Positions 17,172 through 27,158 of a stretch of DNA of 64,000 bases are shown here, piece by piece. Under the pieces are notes generated by a model. The model had not been told where the DNA came from, made no database searches, and saw nothing but the letters and a program-made list of their open reading frames with translations. Source of the stretch: Alteromonas macleodii (GTDB lineage Bacteria > Pseudomonadota > Gammaproteobacteria > Enterobacterales > Alteromonadaceae); NCBI RefSeq assembly GCF_903772925.1, contig NZ_LR812090.1:748629-812628 (forward strand), in the 5' to 3' direction. Position 1 is the stretch's first letter, and each line of letters opens with the position of its first letter. The translations under genes and the position numbers were made by a program.

Positions 17172-18154
17172 TGTTGATGATGTGCAAGCTCAATGGCTTT
17201 TTCCAATGCTTTTCTGAAACTACCGGCGTCGGCTTCACCAGTACCTGCTAAATCTAATGCAGTACCGTGATCTACTGAAGTGCGAACAAAAGGTAATCCT
17301 AATGTGATATTCACTGACGCCCCAAAACCCTTGTATTTTAGCACGGGTAAGCCTTGGTCGTGATACATAGCTAGCACAACATCGGCATTTTCTAGGTATT
17401 TAGGCTGAAATATGGTGTCAGCGGGCAGGGGACCGGTGATCTTAAGGCCTTCGTCTCTTAATTCATTCAGTGCTGGAACAATAGTGTGAATTTCTTCAGT
17501 ACCAATATGGCCATCTTCACCCGCGTGCGGATTTAATCCGCATACGTAAATGTGGGGCTCATTGATGCCAAACTTTAGCTTCAGGTCAGTGTTTATAATA
17601 TGGATAACTTTGTGTAGGCGCTCGCGGGTTATCGCTTTTGCCACGTATTCAAGAGGGATGTGAGTCGTAGCTAGCGCTACATTTAAACCTTCTGTAGCTA
17701 ACAGCATAACCACATCAATGGTATTAGACTGGTAAGCGAAAAACTCAGTATGTCCGCTGAAGGACACCCCTGCTTTGTTAATGATACCTTTATGTACCGG
17801 GCCAGTTACAACAGCGTCAAAGTCACCGTCCATATTGGCCTGGCATGCTTGGCGTAAGGTTTCGACTACATAAAGCCCGTTCTCACTATCAAGCGTTCCG
17901 GGGATAACATCAGCAGTTTTGTCTATCTGCTTTATAAACAACGAACCCGCATCTTGTATCTGCGGGTTATTTGCATCGTAATCGATTAGTGTTAACGGAA
18001 GCCCTAAGGCGCTTGCTCGTGCTTTTAGCATGTCGCCATCGGCAAACACGACAAGCTGGGCTTGCCATGTTTCCTGGGCCAGTTTAATGATCAAATCTGG
18101 CCCGATACCTGCCGGTTCTCCCGGCGTTATTGCTATTTTAATTGGTGTGCTCAT
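17168..18154 (-). CDS. pdxA: 4-hydroxythreonine-4-phosphate dehydrogenase
   Basis: 328 residues from the ATG at 18154, 13 nt after the surA stop; this matches the E. coli length (329) and N-terminus ([14 protein letters not shown]). A farther in-frame start at 18298 would run 48 residues into surA and is rejected. It oxidises 4-phosphohydroxy-L-threonine in pyridoxal phosphate synthesis. Zn-binding His residues lie in [16 protein letters not shown] and [10 protein letters not shown]. pdxJ, the next enzyme, is also in this window (28506-29243) but in another operon. Confidence 0.95.
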   Translation of the reverse strand: MSTPIKIAITPGEPAGIGPDLIIKLAQETWQAQLVVFADGDMLKARASALGLPLTLIDYDANNPQIQDAGSLFIKQIDKTADVIPGTLDSENGLYVVETLRQACQANMDGDFDAVVTGPVHKGIINKAGVSFSGHTEFFAYQSNTIDVVMLLATEGLNVALATTHIPLEYVAKAITRERLHKVIHIINTDLKLKFGINEPHIYVCGLNPHAGEDGHIGTEEIHTIVPALNELRDEGLKITGPLPADTIFQPKYLENADVVLAMYHDQGLPVLKYKGFGASVNITLGLPFVRTSVDHGTALDLAGTGEADAGSFRKALEKAIELAHHQQ

Positions 18155-18167
18155 GAATAACTTATTA

Positions 18168-19451
18168 TTAAGATTCGACAACTTCGACGTAAGCGGCATC
18201 ACGCATCTCACGTAACCAGTTCTCGGTTTCTTCTGAAAATTTACGATTGAAAATAAGCTGAGAAGCTTTCTCTTCTTTGCGTTTATCCGTTGCGTCATCC
18301 ATGCGACGGTCGTTAAGTTGAATCAAGTGCCAGCCGTGAACCGTGCGCACTGGGTCGCTGTATTCGCCAGGTTCAAGCTGTGATAATGCTTCTTTAAACT
18401 CAGGTACATAGTTACCTGGGTCAGACCAACCTAATTCTCCACCGCGAAGGGCCGAGCCCGGGTCTTCCGAATATTCTTTTGCTAACTCTGCAAAGTCCGC
18501 CTCACCGTTTTTCAATTCTTCTTTAAAGCGCACTAGCATCTGTTTTGCTTTTTCTTCGCTTAAAATAATTGATGGCTTAACCAGAATATGGCGCGAGTTA
18601 ACTTCTTCAACGGTAACTTTCTCAATACCGCGAGTATCTAGTACTTTTAGAATGTGAAAGCCTGCGCCGCTTCGGATAGGACCAACAAGCGCATCTTTAT
18701 CTTTATCTTGAATCGCTTCAGCGAAGAGTGTTGGCATAGCATTAATATTCAGCCAGCCCATATCACCACCTTCTAATGCTTCGTTACCCGATGATGAAGC
18801 AATGGCAATTTTAGCAAAATCAGAGCCCGACTCTAATAGTGAGATAACTTTATCTGCGCGGTCACGTGCTGCCTGAATGTCTTCGTCTGTTGGTTCAGGT
18901 GGGAAGCCAATAAGGATATGACCTAAACGGTATTCTGCCTGCGTTGCACCCTGTTGCTCCATTATTTCTATCAGCGTATCTATTTCTTGAGGCGTGATAT
19001 AAACGCGGCGGCGTACGTTTGCGCGGCGTACTTCACCCATAATGATTTCTTCACGAATATCTTCGCGATAGTCATCGTATGCAATGCCTTCAGCGGCTAA
19101 TTGCGCGCGAAGTTGTTCAACGGTCGCATTTTGATTGGCCGCAATATTACCAATGGTTTGCTCAAGTTGAGGGTCACTGATACGAATACCCATACGCTCA
19201 GCCATTTGTAGCTGAAGGCTCTTCGTAATTAAACGCTCAATAGCCTGTGTACGAAGCGCACGGTCTGAAGGTAGCTGTTGGTTGTTAGCTTCAGCGTTGC
19301 GCTTAACGTCTTGTACGAGGGCTTTAATTTCACTCTCAAGTATAACGCCTTGGTCAACAATTACAGCAACGCGGTCAAGCATTACTTCTTGTGCCACGCT
19401 ATTAAACGAGAGTAGGGCACCTAACATCAATGCACGGATAATGAACTTCAT
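18168..19451 (-). CDS. surA: Periplasmic chaperone and peptidyl-prolyl isomerase SurA
   Basis: 427 residues from ATG 19451 (AGAG upstream); a GTG two codons earlier is possible. Signal peptide to VAQ. The N-terminal chaperone module (about 22-165) starts with [18 protein letters not shown], followed by two parvulin domains (about 173-275, [13 protein letters not shown]; and about 285-390, [16 protein letters not shown], ending in VHGWHLIQL) and a short C-terminal helix. It escorts outer-membrane proteins, including LptD, to the BAM complex, which fits its position right after lptD. Confidence 0.95.
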   Translation of the reverse strand: MKFIIRALMLGALLSFNSVAQEVMLDRVAVIVDQGVILESEIKALVQDVKRNAEANNQQLPSDRALRTQAIERLITKSLQLQMAERMGIRISDPQLEQTIGNIAANQNATVEQLRAQLAAEGIAYDDYREDIREEIIMGEVRRANVRRRVYITPQEIDTLIEIMEQQGATQAEYRLGHILIGFPPEPTDEDIQAARDRADKVISLLESGSDFAKIAIASSSGNEALEGGDMGWLNINAMPTLFAEAIQDKDKDALVGPIRSGAGFHILKVLDTRGIEKVTVEEVNSRHILVKPSIILSEEKAKQMLVRFKEELKNGEADFAELAKEYSEDPGSALRGGELGWSDPGNYVPEFKEALSQLEPGEYSDPVRTVHGWHLIQLNDRRMDDATDKRKEEKASQLIFNRKFSEETENWLREMRDAAYVEVVES

Positions 19452-19510
19452 ACACACTCTTTTATTATTGGTTAATTGCTTTCAAGCGCTGCTGAGCGCT
19501 CAACTGCGGG

Positions 19511-21769
19511 TTAATTTAAACTATAAGGCTGGCGATAGCCAAACATACCGTCTTCAAGCATGCTTCTTTGGGTTCCCGACGAACCAATGCCTTTGAAGAT
19601 AAACTGTAGCGAAACACCAGAGTCAAAATCATCCGTTGTTTGGACGCCACTGTCGTTGTAGCGGTTGTTCAAACTGCGCTGAGCAACAAGTCGAACTGCC
19701 CAGCAGCACGACTCATATTGAATACCTGCGTAGGTTTCCACACTTCGATTGCGCTCTAAATCTCGATAAGTACGTCCAACCCACTGCCAATTCTCAGAAA
19801 TTGGCCAGCTTGCTGAAACACCAATTTGATTAATGGTTTCACCACTAAGGTCGCGAACGTAGCGATGACTTAATTGAATAAAGCGCGCGTCATCTTTACG
19901 GTATTCAATGCCCACGCTGCTCAGGTCAACTTTGTCTGTATCAGTGGTGACCTGCACATCAGAATGGAAAAACCAATTTTGGTTAAAGCGCCAATCTACC
20001 TCAGCGGCAAGGGCTGAACGATCTTGATTTTTAGTTGCCGCAACCACTTTGTTATCTTCAAGGTAGAATATCTGACCCACACTAAGAACGAATTGTTCCC
20101 GATTGTTTTTATCTAACATGCGTGTGGTAGCACCAAGGGTAATCTGGTTGTTGTCGCTAATTCTATCAAGGCCAGTAAACTCTTGGCCTCGAAACAAGCC
20201 TTCAACATCGGTCAACAGCGGTGTTGAGTCATAAAAGCCGATGGCAGTTTGATCTTCATAAGACGTGTAAAGATACTGAATTTTAGGTTCAAGGGTCATC
20301 GACATATCGTCACTAAACCAAGATGTATCTCTTTCGAAGTATAGTGCACCGTAAAGACGAGCCTGACCAAGGGTACGCTCTACATCTTCTTCTAAATCGG
20401 TTCCTTCCACATTGTCTTGCTGATATACAGTTTGAAAAACTGTGGTTTCGGCAACGACTTCACCCCACGCCGCGCGAACCGGTACAGCAAGCGTTGGCGC
20501 AATGTGGAATCGCGTTGCGGTTGGCGCAGTATCTAACGTGTTGTCGAAATGAGCGACTTCTGAGTCAAGGTTAAACTCAAAGTATTCGCCTAGTGCTTTG
20601 TTGTAGTTAACTTTAATTTCTGGAACAGCGCGATAGCTGTCAGCAGTATCACCTAATACTTCGAAATCTTTAACCTGCATACTGACTGAAAGGTTCTGAG
20701 AGTAGTAACTCAAACCAATATTTCGGTATAGATGGGTATCAGAGCGGCTGTAGTAGTCTGACCCAAGGTCTACTATGTAGTTATCGTCACTTAGTCCGTT
20801 GAAATCAATATTGAGCAGCCAGTTATCAGCAATTAACCCTTGGTGTTCAAGGCGATAAAAATATCGGTCTGGGTTACCTGAAATATCCGAATCACTTGGT
20901 AGATATTCAACGTAGGCTGTACCTTGACTGCGTTCTGTTAGGTAACGAAACTCGGTATTTAGCTGAAGACCGCGCAATGACATTAATCGGGGGGATATAG
21001 TCATGTCGTAGTTAGGCGCAATATTCCAGTAAAAAGGCTGAGTGTAGTCTACGCCAGTTCGACTAGAACTCGTCAGCTCGGGAAATAACAAGCCGGTTTG
21101 TCGCTCATTACTTACTGGAAACGCAAAATAAGGCAAGTAAAATACAGGAACATCGGCAATGTAGAACCTGGTGTGTTTGGCTTGACCCCATACCGTCCCT
21201 TTTTCCAAGCTGATTTCGCTGGCGCGAATCATCCAGTCTTCATCACCCTCTGGGCAAGTAGAGAAACTTACTTCCTTTAGAACTATGCCGGTATCTGTAT
21301 CTAACAAAATATCTTCGGCTGCACCTTGTCCTACAAACCCAGTCAGCTTATAGCGGGTATTTTGCATCTCCAAGCGCTCTTCTTCAGAACGCAAGGTTAC
21401 CGCATCGCTTTCCACTTTTAGTTGCGCATCTTGGTAGGTTACATCGCCTTTTGCAATAAGGTCGCGCCCACTACCGGTTCCATTAACTTGTGCCTGCGAG
21501 GCACTGATTATCGCGGTGTCTGACGTTATGTCTACATTGCCAGAAAACAGAGCTACAGTGTCTTGAATGATTTCTGTACGATTAGCTTCAACTTTAACAT
21601 GGCCCTTAGGCATCAATGCTTGGCTACTAAAAGTAACAGGTTCGACTGAGCAGAATGCAAGAGGGGCTGCATCTGAGTTTGATTGAGAATTTGAAGCTGT
21701 CGTTTCCTGTGCAAACGCGACCGTAGGCAAAAGAGTCGCGGAAACAAGCATGGCGCAGGTGTTTTTCAT
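19511..21769 (-). CDS. lptD: LPS-assembly outer-membrane protein LptD
   Basis: 752 residues. With LptE it inserts lipopolysaccharide into the outer leaflet. Signal peptide to VAFA; the N-terminal OstA/LptA-like jellyroll (about 55-190, ALFSGNVDITSDTAIISA) passes LPS to the C-terminal barrel. All four conserved Cys are visible: one near the mature N-terminus (LAFCSVEP), one in FSTCPEGDEDW, and the adjacent pair in YESCCWAVRL, as needed for the interdomain disulfides that gate assembly. First gene of the operon with surA 59 nt downstream. A sigma-E-like promoter lies upstream. Confidence 0.96.
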   Translation of the reverse strand: MKNTCAMLVSATLLPTVAFAQETTASNSQSNSDAAPLAFCSVEPVTFSSQALMPKGHVKVEANRTEIIQDTVALFSGNVDITSDTAIISASQAQVNGTGSGRDLIAKGDVTYQDAQLKVESDAVTLRSEEERLEMQNTRYKLTGFVGQGAAEDILLDTDTGIVLKEVSFSTCPEGDEDWMIRASEISLEKGTVWGQAKHTRFYIADVPVFYLPYFAFPVSNERQTGLLFPELTSSSRTGVDYTQPFYWNIAPNYDMTISPRLMSLRGLQLNTEFRYLTERSQGTAYVEYLPSDSDISGNPDRYFYRLEHQGLIADNWLLNIDFNGLSDDNYIVDLGSDYYSRSDTHLYRNIGLSYYSQNLSVSMQVKDFEVLGDTADSYRAVPEIKVNYNKALGEYFEFNLDSEVAHFDNTLDTAPTATRFHIAPTLAVPVRAAWGEVVAETTVFQTVYQQDNVEGTDLEEDVERTLGQARLYGALYFERDTSWFSDDMSMTLEPKIQYLYTSYEDQTAIGFYDSTPLLTDVEGLFRGQEFTGLDRISDNNQITLGATTRMLDKNNREQFVLSVGQIFYLEDNKVVAATKNQDRSALAAEVDWRFNQNWFFHSDVQVTTDTDKVDLSSVGIEYRKDDARFIQLSHRYVRDLSGETINQIGVSASWPISENWQWVGRTYRDLERNRSVETYAGIQYESCCWAVRLVAQRSLNNRYNDSGVQTTDDFDSGVSLQFIFKGIGSSGTQRSMLEDGMFGYRQPYSLN

Positions 21770-22176
21770 GCGTAAATGGGTGGCCTGTTTTGTTGTATGT
21801 TGCTTTTAAACCCAAGTAAGACGACTTGCGTCTCGGTTAGTTCGACATAACGATTAAAAAAACCAGTGATCAAGCGCCCTTTACTGCTTTTACCGTAGAA
21901 AAGCTTGGGGCTCACTAGCTATTACTATTTTATACAAGCGCTCAATTCTAAGCGCTTCTGTCGCAATTACCAACCATTCAGGCAAAAAAATGCACTTTTA
22001 TATGCACAACACATCAAAGACAGCGGTAATTAGCGGCAGTAAGCTTGATTTCGCTCTGCTTAAGCCCTAGTTAATTAACTTATGTATTTGATATGATGAT
22101 TAACGCGCTTTGCACGGCGTGAATTAACGACAGTAACATCAACTTTCTAAACAGTGCACCAATGGAGAATGACGCG
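21770..22176. other. Divergent intergenic region lptD / djlA
   Basis: 407 nt. It contains the sigma-E-like promoter for lptD (21817-21844), a 7-bp inverted repeat AAGCGCT (21936-21942) / AGCGCTT (21951-21957), and AATGCACTTTTATATGCAC (a spaced duplicate of TGCAC) further right. No gene seen. Confidence 0.6.
21817..21844 (-). promoter_or_regulatory. Sigma-E (RpoE)-like promoter for lptD
   Basis: On the minus strand: CGAACTA (21844 down to 21838), 16 nt, TCTTA (21821 down to 21817). This compares well with the RpoE consensus GGAACTT, 16 nt, TCTRA. The implied start of transcription is about 40 nt before the lptD ATG. In E. coli the lptD-surA operon is known to be sigma-E controlled, which makes the match more believable. 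Confidence 0.5.
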
Positions 22177-23046
22177 ATGTCAATTTGGGGAAAAATCCTC
22201 GGCGCCTTGTTCGGCTTTATGTTTTTGAAAATACCAGGCGCGATCCTAGGGCTGGTAGTCGGACACTTTTTTGATAAAGCCTATCGCCAAGACTTTAATC
22301 AACTAGGTGGCTTTGGGCGCTTTTTTACTGATCAGGACAATTTAAAGCAGCAAGCCATTTTCTTTCATAGCTTGTTTAGTGCATTAGGTCATCTTGCTAA
22401 GTCTGACGGCAAGGTGACTGATAGAGAGATTCAAATTGCTACAGCGCTAATGGACGAAATGCGCCTGACAGGCGATGCCCGCCGAGAAGCACAGGATGCA
22501 TTCAGAGAGGGCAAAGCACGAGACTTCCCTTTAGTGGATACGTTAAAAGGCTTCTATGATGCCAGCCACGGTCGACGGGATATTCTGCAAGTATTCTTGG
22601 AAATTCTTATTCAAGCGGCGTTTGCCGACGGTCAGCTTTCTCAAGAAGAATACAACGTATTAGAAAAAGTGGCGAAACCTCTGGGTTTTAGGCGTCGTGA
22701 TTTAGATTACCTTATTTCGATGTATGAAGCTGAAATTCGATTCAGACAACGGGCACACTCAGGTGCGGGGCAACGTGCTCACTCGGGGGCAGGACAGCGG
22801 CACCGTGGTCAGCAATCGGCCTACTCAGAACAGCAAAGCTTAGATGATGCCTATCGCATTCTAGGCGTAGCAGCATCTGACGATGAGAAAGTAATAAAGC
22901 GAGCTTACAGAAAGCGCATGGCTGAACATCATCCAGATAAACTCGTGTCTAAAGGCTTGCCAGAACAGGCGATGGAGATTGCCAAAAAGAAGGCGCAAGA
23001 TATTCAGTCAGCTTACGAGTTGATTAAGCAAAAGCGTGGCTTCTAA
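22177..23046 (+). CDS. djlA: Membrane-anchored DnaJ-like co-chaperone DjlA
   Basis: 289 residues from the ATG at 22177 (GGAG 9 nt upstream); it opens directly with the N-terminal transmembrane helix WGKILGALFGFMF, as E. coli DjlA does, so the upstream ATG at 22162 is unlikely. A TerB-like helical domain (about 50-185) follows, then a Gly/His-rich linker with two copies of RAHSGAGQ, and a C-terminal J domain (about 222-289, AYRILGVAASDDEKVIK, HHPDK). It stimulates DnaK from the inner membrane. The stop abuts the xerD ATG with no gap. Confidence 0.93.
   Translation: MSIWGKILGALFGFMFLKIPGAILGLVVGHFFDKAYRQDFNQLGGFGRFFTDQDNLKQQAIFFHSLFSALGHLAKSDGKVTDREIQIATALMDEMRLTGDARREAQDAFREGKARDFPLVDTLKGFYDASHGRRDILQVFLEILIQAAFADGQLSQEEYNVLEKVAKPLGFRRRDLDYLISMYEAEIRFRQRAHSGAGQRAHSGAGQRHRGQQSAYSEQQSLDDAYRILGVAASDDEKVIKRAYRKRMAEHHPDKLVSKGLPEQAMEIAKKKAQDIQSAYELIKQKRGF
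22750..22797 (+). repeat. Two 24-bp in-frame tandem repeats in the djlA linker
   Basis: 22750-22773 and 22774-22797 both encode RAHSGAGQ. The DNA copies differ at several third positions, so the duplication is not very recent or is held at protein level. Confidence 0.75.
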
Positions 23047-23973
23047 ATGGCAAAAATTGAACGTGAGTTAACCTATGTGCCTGCGGCAAGTCAGGCACAT
23101 ATTGATGGTTTTATTGAAATGTTGTGGCTCGAAAAAGGGCTTTCAGAACATACTCAGCAAAGCTATCGCACCGACCTCACTAAGCTTGCCATTTACAGCA
23201 ACAATCAAGGGGTGAAGGATATTGCTGTGCTGACCACTGAACAGCTTCAAGATTACCTTGCCTATCGCCATGATAAAGGCCTGTCCACTCGCAGCACGCA
23301 ACGCGCGCTTAGCGCCATTCGCGCCTTTTTTGTGTTTCTTATAAGCAAACAAATTCGCGTAGACAGCCCTGTTTCTGCGTTGTCTAACCCAAAAACGCCA
23401 AAAGCCTTGCCTTCTTCTTTAAGTGAGCAGCAGGTTGAAGATTTACTTAATGCCCCTTTAACTGACGACCCAATTGAATGCCGAGACAAAAGCATGCTTG
23501 AAGTCCTCTATGCTACGGGCCTGCGTGTAAGTGAGTTAATAGGGTTAACGATGGACCAAGTTAGCCTTCAACAAGGCGTGGTAAGGGTGGTAGGTAAAGG
23601 AAACAAAGAGCGCTTAGTACCTCTTGGGGAAGATGCAATCGAATGGTTACTAACCTATATAAAAACCGCCCGGCCTATTCTTGCCACAAAAACCTCTGAC
23701 GTGGTTTTTCTAAGTAAACGCGGACAAAAAATGACGCGCCAAACATTTTGGCATCGCATTAAGTACTATGCGGTTAAAGCAGGTATTGAACAACATTTAT
23801 CCCCCCATACATTACGCCATGCTTTTGCTACGCATCTGTTAAACCACGGCGCAGATTTACGTGTAGTACAAATGTTGTTAGGTCATAGCGACTTATCTAC
23901 AACCCAAATTTATACCCATGTAGCGACAGAGCGACTGCAGACGCTTATTCATAGTCATCACCCCCGAGGCTAA
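23047..23973 (+). CDS. xerD: Site-specific tyrosine recombinase XerD
   Basis: 308 residues. With XerC it resolves chromosome dimers at dif. The N-terminal SAM-like core-binding domain (about 17-105) is followed by the catalytic domain with Arg in ATGLRVSEL, Lys in GKGNKERLVPL, HTLRHAFATHLL (HxxR), LGHSDLSTTQIY and the nucleophile Tyr289. The djlA-xerD junction is gapless. The following dsbC and recJ reproduce the enterobacterial xerD-dsbC-recJ order, which distinguishes it from XerC and from mobile integrases. Confidence 0.95.
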   Translation: MAKIERELTYVPAASQAHIDGFIEMLWLEKGLSEHTQQSYRTDLTKLAIYSNNQGVKDIAVLTTEQLQDYLAYRHDKGLSTRSTQRALSAIRAFFVFLISKQIRVDSPVSALSNPKTPKALPSSLSEQQVEDLLNAPLTDDPIECRDKSMLEVLYATGLRVSELIGLTMDQVSLQQGVVRVVGKGNKERLVPLGEDAIEWLLTYIKTARPILATKTSDVVFLSKRGQKMTRQTFWHRIKYYAVKAGIEQHLSPHTLRHAFATHLLNHGADLRVVQMLLGHSDLSTTQIYTHVATERLQTLIHSHHPRG

Positions 23974-24356
23974 CGAGTACAAAAATGCATTGAGCAAGAA
24001 TGCTACAAACTGAGCTCTGTGTACGACGAGGCTCTGCTTATGCATGTATTAAACGAAAAGGGGTGTGATAGGATATAAATGAAGGATTACTTTAGATTAA
24101 GCGTAGTAGCCCAATACTGGGGGGTTGTAGTTTATTAACCCCGTGGTTACCTTAAGAGCATTCTGTTGCAGCGCAATGCACAGATAATCAAAAAATTAGC
24201 GAGAAAAGTGCAATTTTTTGCTAAGTTCGTCGGTCTGAAAGTAATGAGTATGAAAATGTTTAGTGGTTGCCTTAAGATGAAAGCACATATTTAGGCAGCT
24301 GCAATCTAGGCCAAGTGAGTACAAACAAGCTTAAATGGCGAAATGGAGAGTATTTA
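23974..24356. other. Intergenic region upstream of dsbC
   Basis: 383 nt between xerD and dsbC, unusually long for this gene pair. It contains a loose GGGGGTT...AACCCC inverted repeat at 24119-24142 without a T-tract, and a 15-nt near-exact direct repeat (GTGGTTRCCTTAAGA) at 24143-24157 and 24263-24277. No gene recognised. Confidence 0.55.
24143..24277 (+). repeat. Pair of 15-nt direct repeats upstream of dsbC
   Basis: GTGGTTACCTTAAGA (24143-24157) and GTGGTTGCCTTAAGA (24263-24277) differ at one position and lie 120 nt apart. Possible paired operator sites; no known regulator motif recognised. Confidence 0.4.
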
Positions 24357-25079
24357 GTGAAAGCAGTAAAGAAAATTTTGTTAGCCAGCGTAGTAGCGGC
24401 AGGTTCTCTGTTAGGGTTGAGCGCGCAAGCTGCTGACGAAGCCGCTATCCGCGATAAATTAACGTCAATGCTTGGGCTAGATGTAGAAACTATTGCCGAT
24501 TCTCCTGTATCTGGTTTGGTTCAGGTATCTACAAACCGCGGCTTGTTTTATGTAAGTGAAAACGGACAATACTTGCTTCAGGCTCGTGTTTTTAACATTG
24601 ATGAAGAAATGCGCAACGAAACAGAACTCGCCCTTTCAGGCTTGCGTAAAGAGGGCGTTGCATCAATGGAATCGTCGTCTATTACGTTTAAAGCTAAAAA
24701 CGAAAAGCACGAAATAAGCGTGTTCACAGACATCACTTGCGGCTACTGCCGTAAATTTCATAACGAAATTGACGAGCTTAACGATGCCGGTATTACGGTT
24801 CATTACCTAGCGTTCCCACGTTCTGGGCTAAATAGCCAGAACTATGAAGATATGGTGTCAGTATGGTGTGCTGAAAACCCGCAAAGCGCATTAACAAAAG
24901 CTAAAGCTGGCAACGATGTGGTAAGCGCTAGCTGCAAAAACAAAGTGGCAGAGCAATATATGCTAGGCCAAAAACTAGGGGTGAACGGCACGCCTAATAT
25001 CGTGTTGCCTGATGGTTCATTGATTCCTGGTTACCAGCCTGCCGCATTGCTCGCAAAAGCGTTGGAAGGCGAAGAGTAG
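24357..25079 (+). CDS. dsbC: Thiol:disulfide isomerase DsbC
   Basis: 240 residues from the GTG at 24357 (GGAGAG 7 nt upstream), which places a clean signal peptide (KAVKKILLASVVAAG...SAQA) at the N-terminus; the earlier GTG at 24315 would add 14 polar residues. The N-terminal dimerisation domain (about 25-85) and thioredoxin fold carry the active site CGYC in DITCGYCRKFHNEI, a cis-Pro loop GTPNIVLPDG and a second Cys pair (VWCAEN, SASCKNK). It isomerises wrong disulfides in the periplasm and may help form the LptD disulfides. Confidence 0.94.
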   Translation: MKAVKKILLASVVAAGSLLGLSAQAADEAAIRDKLTSMLGLDVETIADSPVSGLVQVSTNRGLFYVSENGQYLLQARVFNIDEEMRNETELALSGLRKEGVASMESSSITFKAKNEKHEISVFTDITCGYCRKFHNEIDELNDAGITVHYLAFPRSGLNSQNYEDMVSVWCAENPQSALTKAKAGNDVVSASCKNKVAEQYMLGQKLGVNGTPNIVLPDGSLIPGYQPAALLAKALEGEE

Positions 25080-25107
25080 TCATTTAAACTCTTTAGTTAC
25101 TGACATG

Positions 25108-25136
25108 AAAAAAACGCACGCATTGTGCGTTTTTTT
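25108..25136 (+). terminator. Terminator after dsbC
   Basis: AAAAAAACGCAC, 5-nt loop, GTGCGTTTTTTT: a perfect 12-bp symmetric stem ending in a T-run, 28 nt after the dsbC stop. Confidence 0.9.
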
Positions 25137-25329
25137 GTTTTCTGCGGTATGATTCATAGCGTTATTTTTCTTACGTTCTTTCGTATGGTTTCACTTTGCA
25201 GTTAGCGCAGAGCTTCTATTTGAAAACGTGTATTCTTTATTGAATATATTCAATTTAAGTTTGCCTAAACTTTCTTAATATCAAGTGTTTAAGATAACTG
25301 CAATCACAGTATTGGTTTAGTGGTATTTC

Positions 25330-27051
25330 ATGATTTTGCCTATTGTTCGCCGCGAGGTATCCGGCGCCTCGTTAAGCTCCGACTTACACCCTGTTATCGA
25401 CAGAATTTACCGCGGTCGCAATATTGCGAATATGGATGACTTGGAGAATGGCCTTAAAGGACTTACGCATTTCAATGTATTAAAAGGGATGCCTCAAGCC
25501 GCGCAAATCCTTGCCAATGCCGTTGTGCAAAATAAGCGCGTTATCATAGTGGGCGATTTTGATGCCGATGGCGCTACCAGTACATCGGTATGTATACTGG
25601 CGCTTCGAGCTATGGGCTATCACAACGTTGATTTCCTTGTACCTAATCGCTTTGATTTTGGTTATGGGCTTAGCGTACCTATTGTCGATGAGGCAGCGAA
25701 ACTAGGTGCCGAGGTTATTGTAACCGTGGATAACGGCATATCTTGTATTGACGGTGTAACCCATGCTAAATCTTTAGGTATGCAGGTTGTGGTGACCGAT
25801 CACCACTTGCCAGGTGATACATTACCGCCAGCTGATGCGATAGTGAACCCTAACCAACCTGGCTGTGAATTTCCCTCTAAAAACTTAGCTGGCGTGGGTG
25901 TGGCTTTTTATATCATGCTTGCGCTTAAAGCTGAGCTACAGCAGCAAGGGTATTTTGAGAAAGTAGGTATTGCACCACCCAACTTAGCTTCCCTGTTAGA
26001 TATTGTTGCTGTTGGCACCGTGGCCGATGTGGTGGTTTTAGATAAAAATAACCGAATTTTAGTTCACCAAGGTCTTCAGCGTATCCGTGCTGGTAAGTGT
26101 CGACCAGGTATTAAAGCGCTAGTTGAAGTCGCAAACCGCGATTGCGCGCACCTAACCTCCACCGACTTGGGCTTTGTAGTAGGTCCCAGACTTAATGCTG
26201 CCGGTCGCTTAGACGATATGTCGCAAGGCATTGCTTGCTTACTAGAAGATGAAACCATTCAAGCGCGAATGATAGCGGCAGAGCTCGATGCGCTTAACAA
26301 AGAACGCCGCGAAATTGAAACCGGCATGAAAGCACAAGCCGAAACTGTACTAGAGCAGATGGCACTGGATGAAGGCGATATGCCAAGCGCACTGGTGGTT
26401 TATCGCGAAGACTTTCACCAAGGCGTGATTGGTATTGTGGCAGGCCGGCTAAAAGAGAAGTATCTTAAACCTGTTATCGCTTTCGCTCATCAAGACGATA
26501 TTGTGATTAAAGGCTCGGCGCGCTCCATTCCTGGTGTGCACATTCGCGATGTACTTGATGAAGTAAATACACGCTATCCTGGCGTTATCGAGAAATTTGG
26601 TGGACACGCCATGGCCGCTGGTTTGAGTTTGCCTGTCGCCAAGCTTCCTGACTTCGAGCAGGCTTTTGTTGACGTTGCTCGTACCCATATGGAAAAGCTT
26701 GATGGCAATCATGCACTGCTCTCTGACGGTGATTTATCTTCAGAAGAATTGTGTTTGCCTTTTGCGCATTTATTGCGCCAGGCAGGTCCGTTTGGTCAGG
26801 GTTTTGAATCACCGTTATTTGATGGAGAATTTACGCTTCTCGATCAGCGACTAGTAGGACAAAAGCACCTTAAGATGGTGTTGAAAAGTGATGGCGCCAG
26901 TGAAGTAGACGCTATTGCGTTTAACATTGATTTAAAAGCATGGCCTAACGCCATGGTAAAGCGTGTACATATCGCTTACCGCCTTGATATCAATGTTTTC
27001 AGAGGGCAAGAAACTGTACAGCTTATTATTGAGCAAATAGAAGCGGTTTAA
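25330..27051 (+). CDS. recJ: Single-strand-specific 5'-3' exonuclease RecJ
   Basis: 573 residues, near the E. coli length (577). It degrades 5' ends in RecFOR recombination and in base-excision and mismatch repair. The DHH-family motifs are in order: DFDADGATSTS, VTVDNGI, VTDHHLPGD, then GPRLNAAGRLDDM, and the DHHA1 part with GSARSIPGVHIRDVL and FGGHAMAAGLSL. The C-terminal OB domain ends the protein. It lies after the dsbC terminator, so it needs its own promoter in 25137-25329. Confidence 0.95.
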   Translation: MILPIVRREVSGASLSSDLHPVIDRIYRGRNIANMDDLENGLKGLTHFNVLKGMPQAAQILANAVVQNKRVIIVGDFDADGATSTSVCILALRAMGYHNVDFLVPNRFDFGYGLSVPIVDEAAKLGAEVIVTVDNGISCIDGVTHAKSLGMQVVVTDHHLPGDTLPPADAIVNPNQPGCEFPSKNLAGVGVAFYIMLALKAELQQQGYFEKVGIAPPNLASLLDIVAVGTVADVVVLDKNNRILVHQGLQRIRAGKCRPGIKALVEVANRDCAHLTSTDLGFVVGPRLNAAGRLDDMSQGIACLLEDETIQARMIAAELDALNKERREIETGMKAQAETVLEQMALDEGDMPSALVVYREDFHQGVIGIVAGRLKEKYLKPVIAFAHQDDIVIKGSARSIPGVHIRDVLDEVNTRYPGVIEKFGGHAMAAGLSLPVAKLPDFEQAFVDVARTHMEKLDGNHALLSDGDLSSEELCLPFAHLLRQAGPFGQGFESPLFDGEFTLLDQRLVGQKHLKMVLKSDGASEVDAIAFNIDLKAWPNAMVKRVHIAYRLDINVFRGQETVQLIIEQIEAV

Positions 27052-27158
27052 ACGAAGTTGATTCACGTACAGCATTGAGCCTTCTAAAACCTAGCTAGTC
27101 AAAAAGCGATACGAGCTAAAGAACTAAAGAGCTAAAAAATAAGAAAAAAGAGGCAAGG

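Noticed and set aside
23047..23973. Tyrosine recombinase as a sign of an integrated mobile element
   Set aside because: Sequence motifs and the djlA-xerD-dsbC-recJ order identify housekeeping XerD; no att-like repeats or phage genes nearby.
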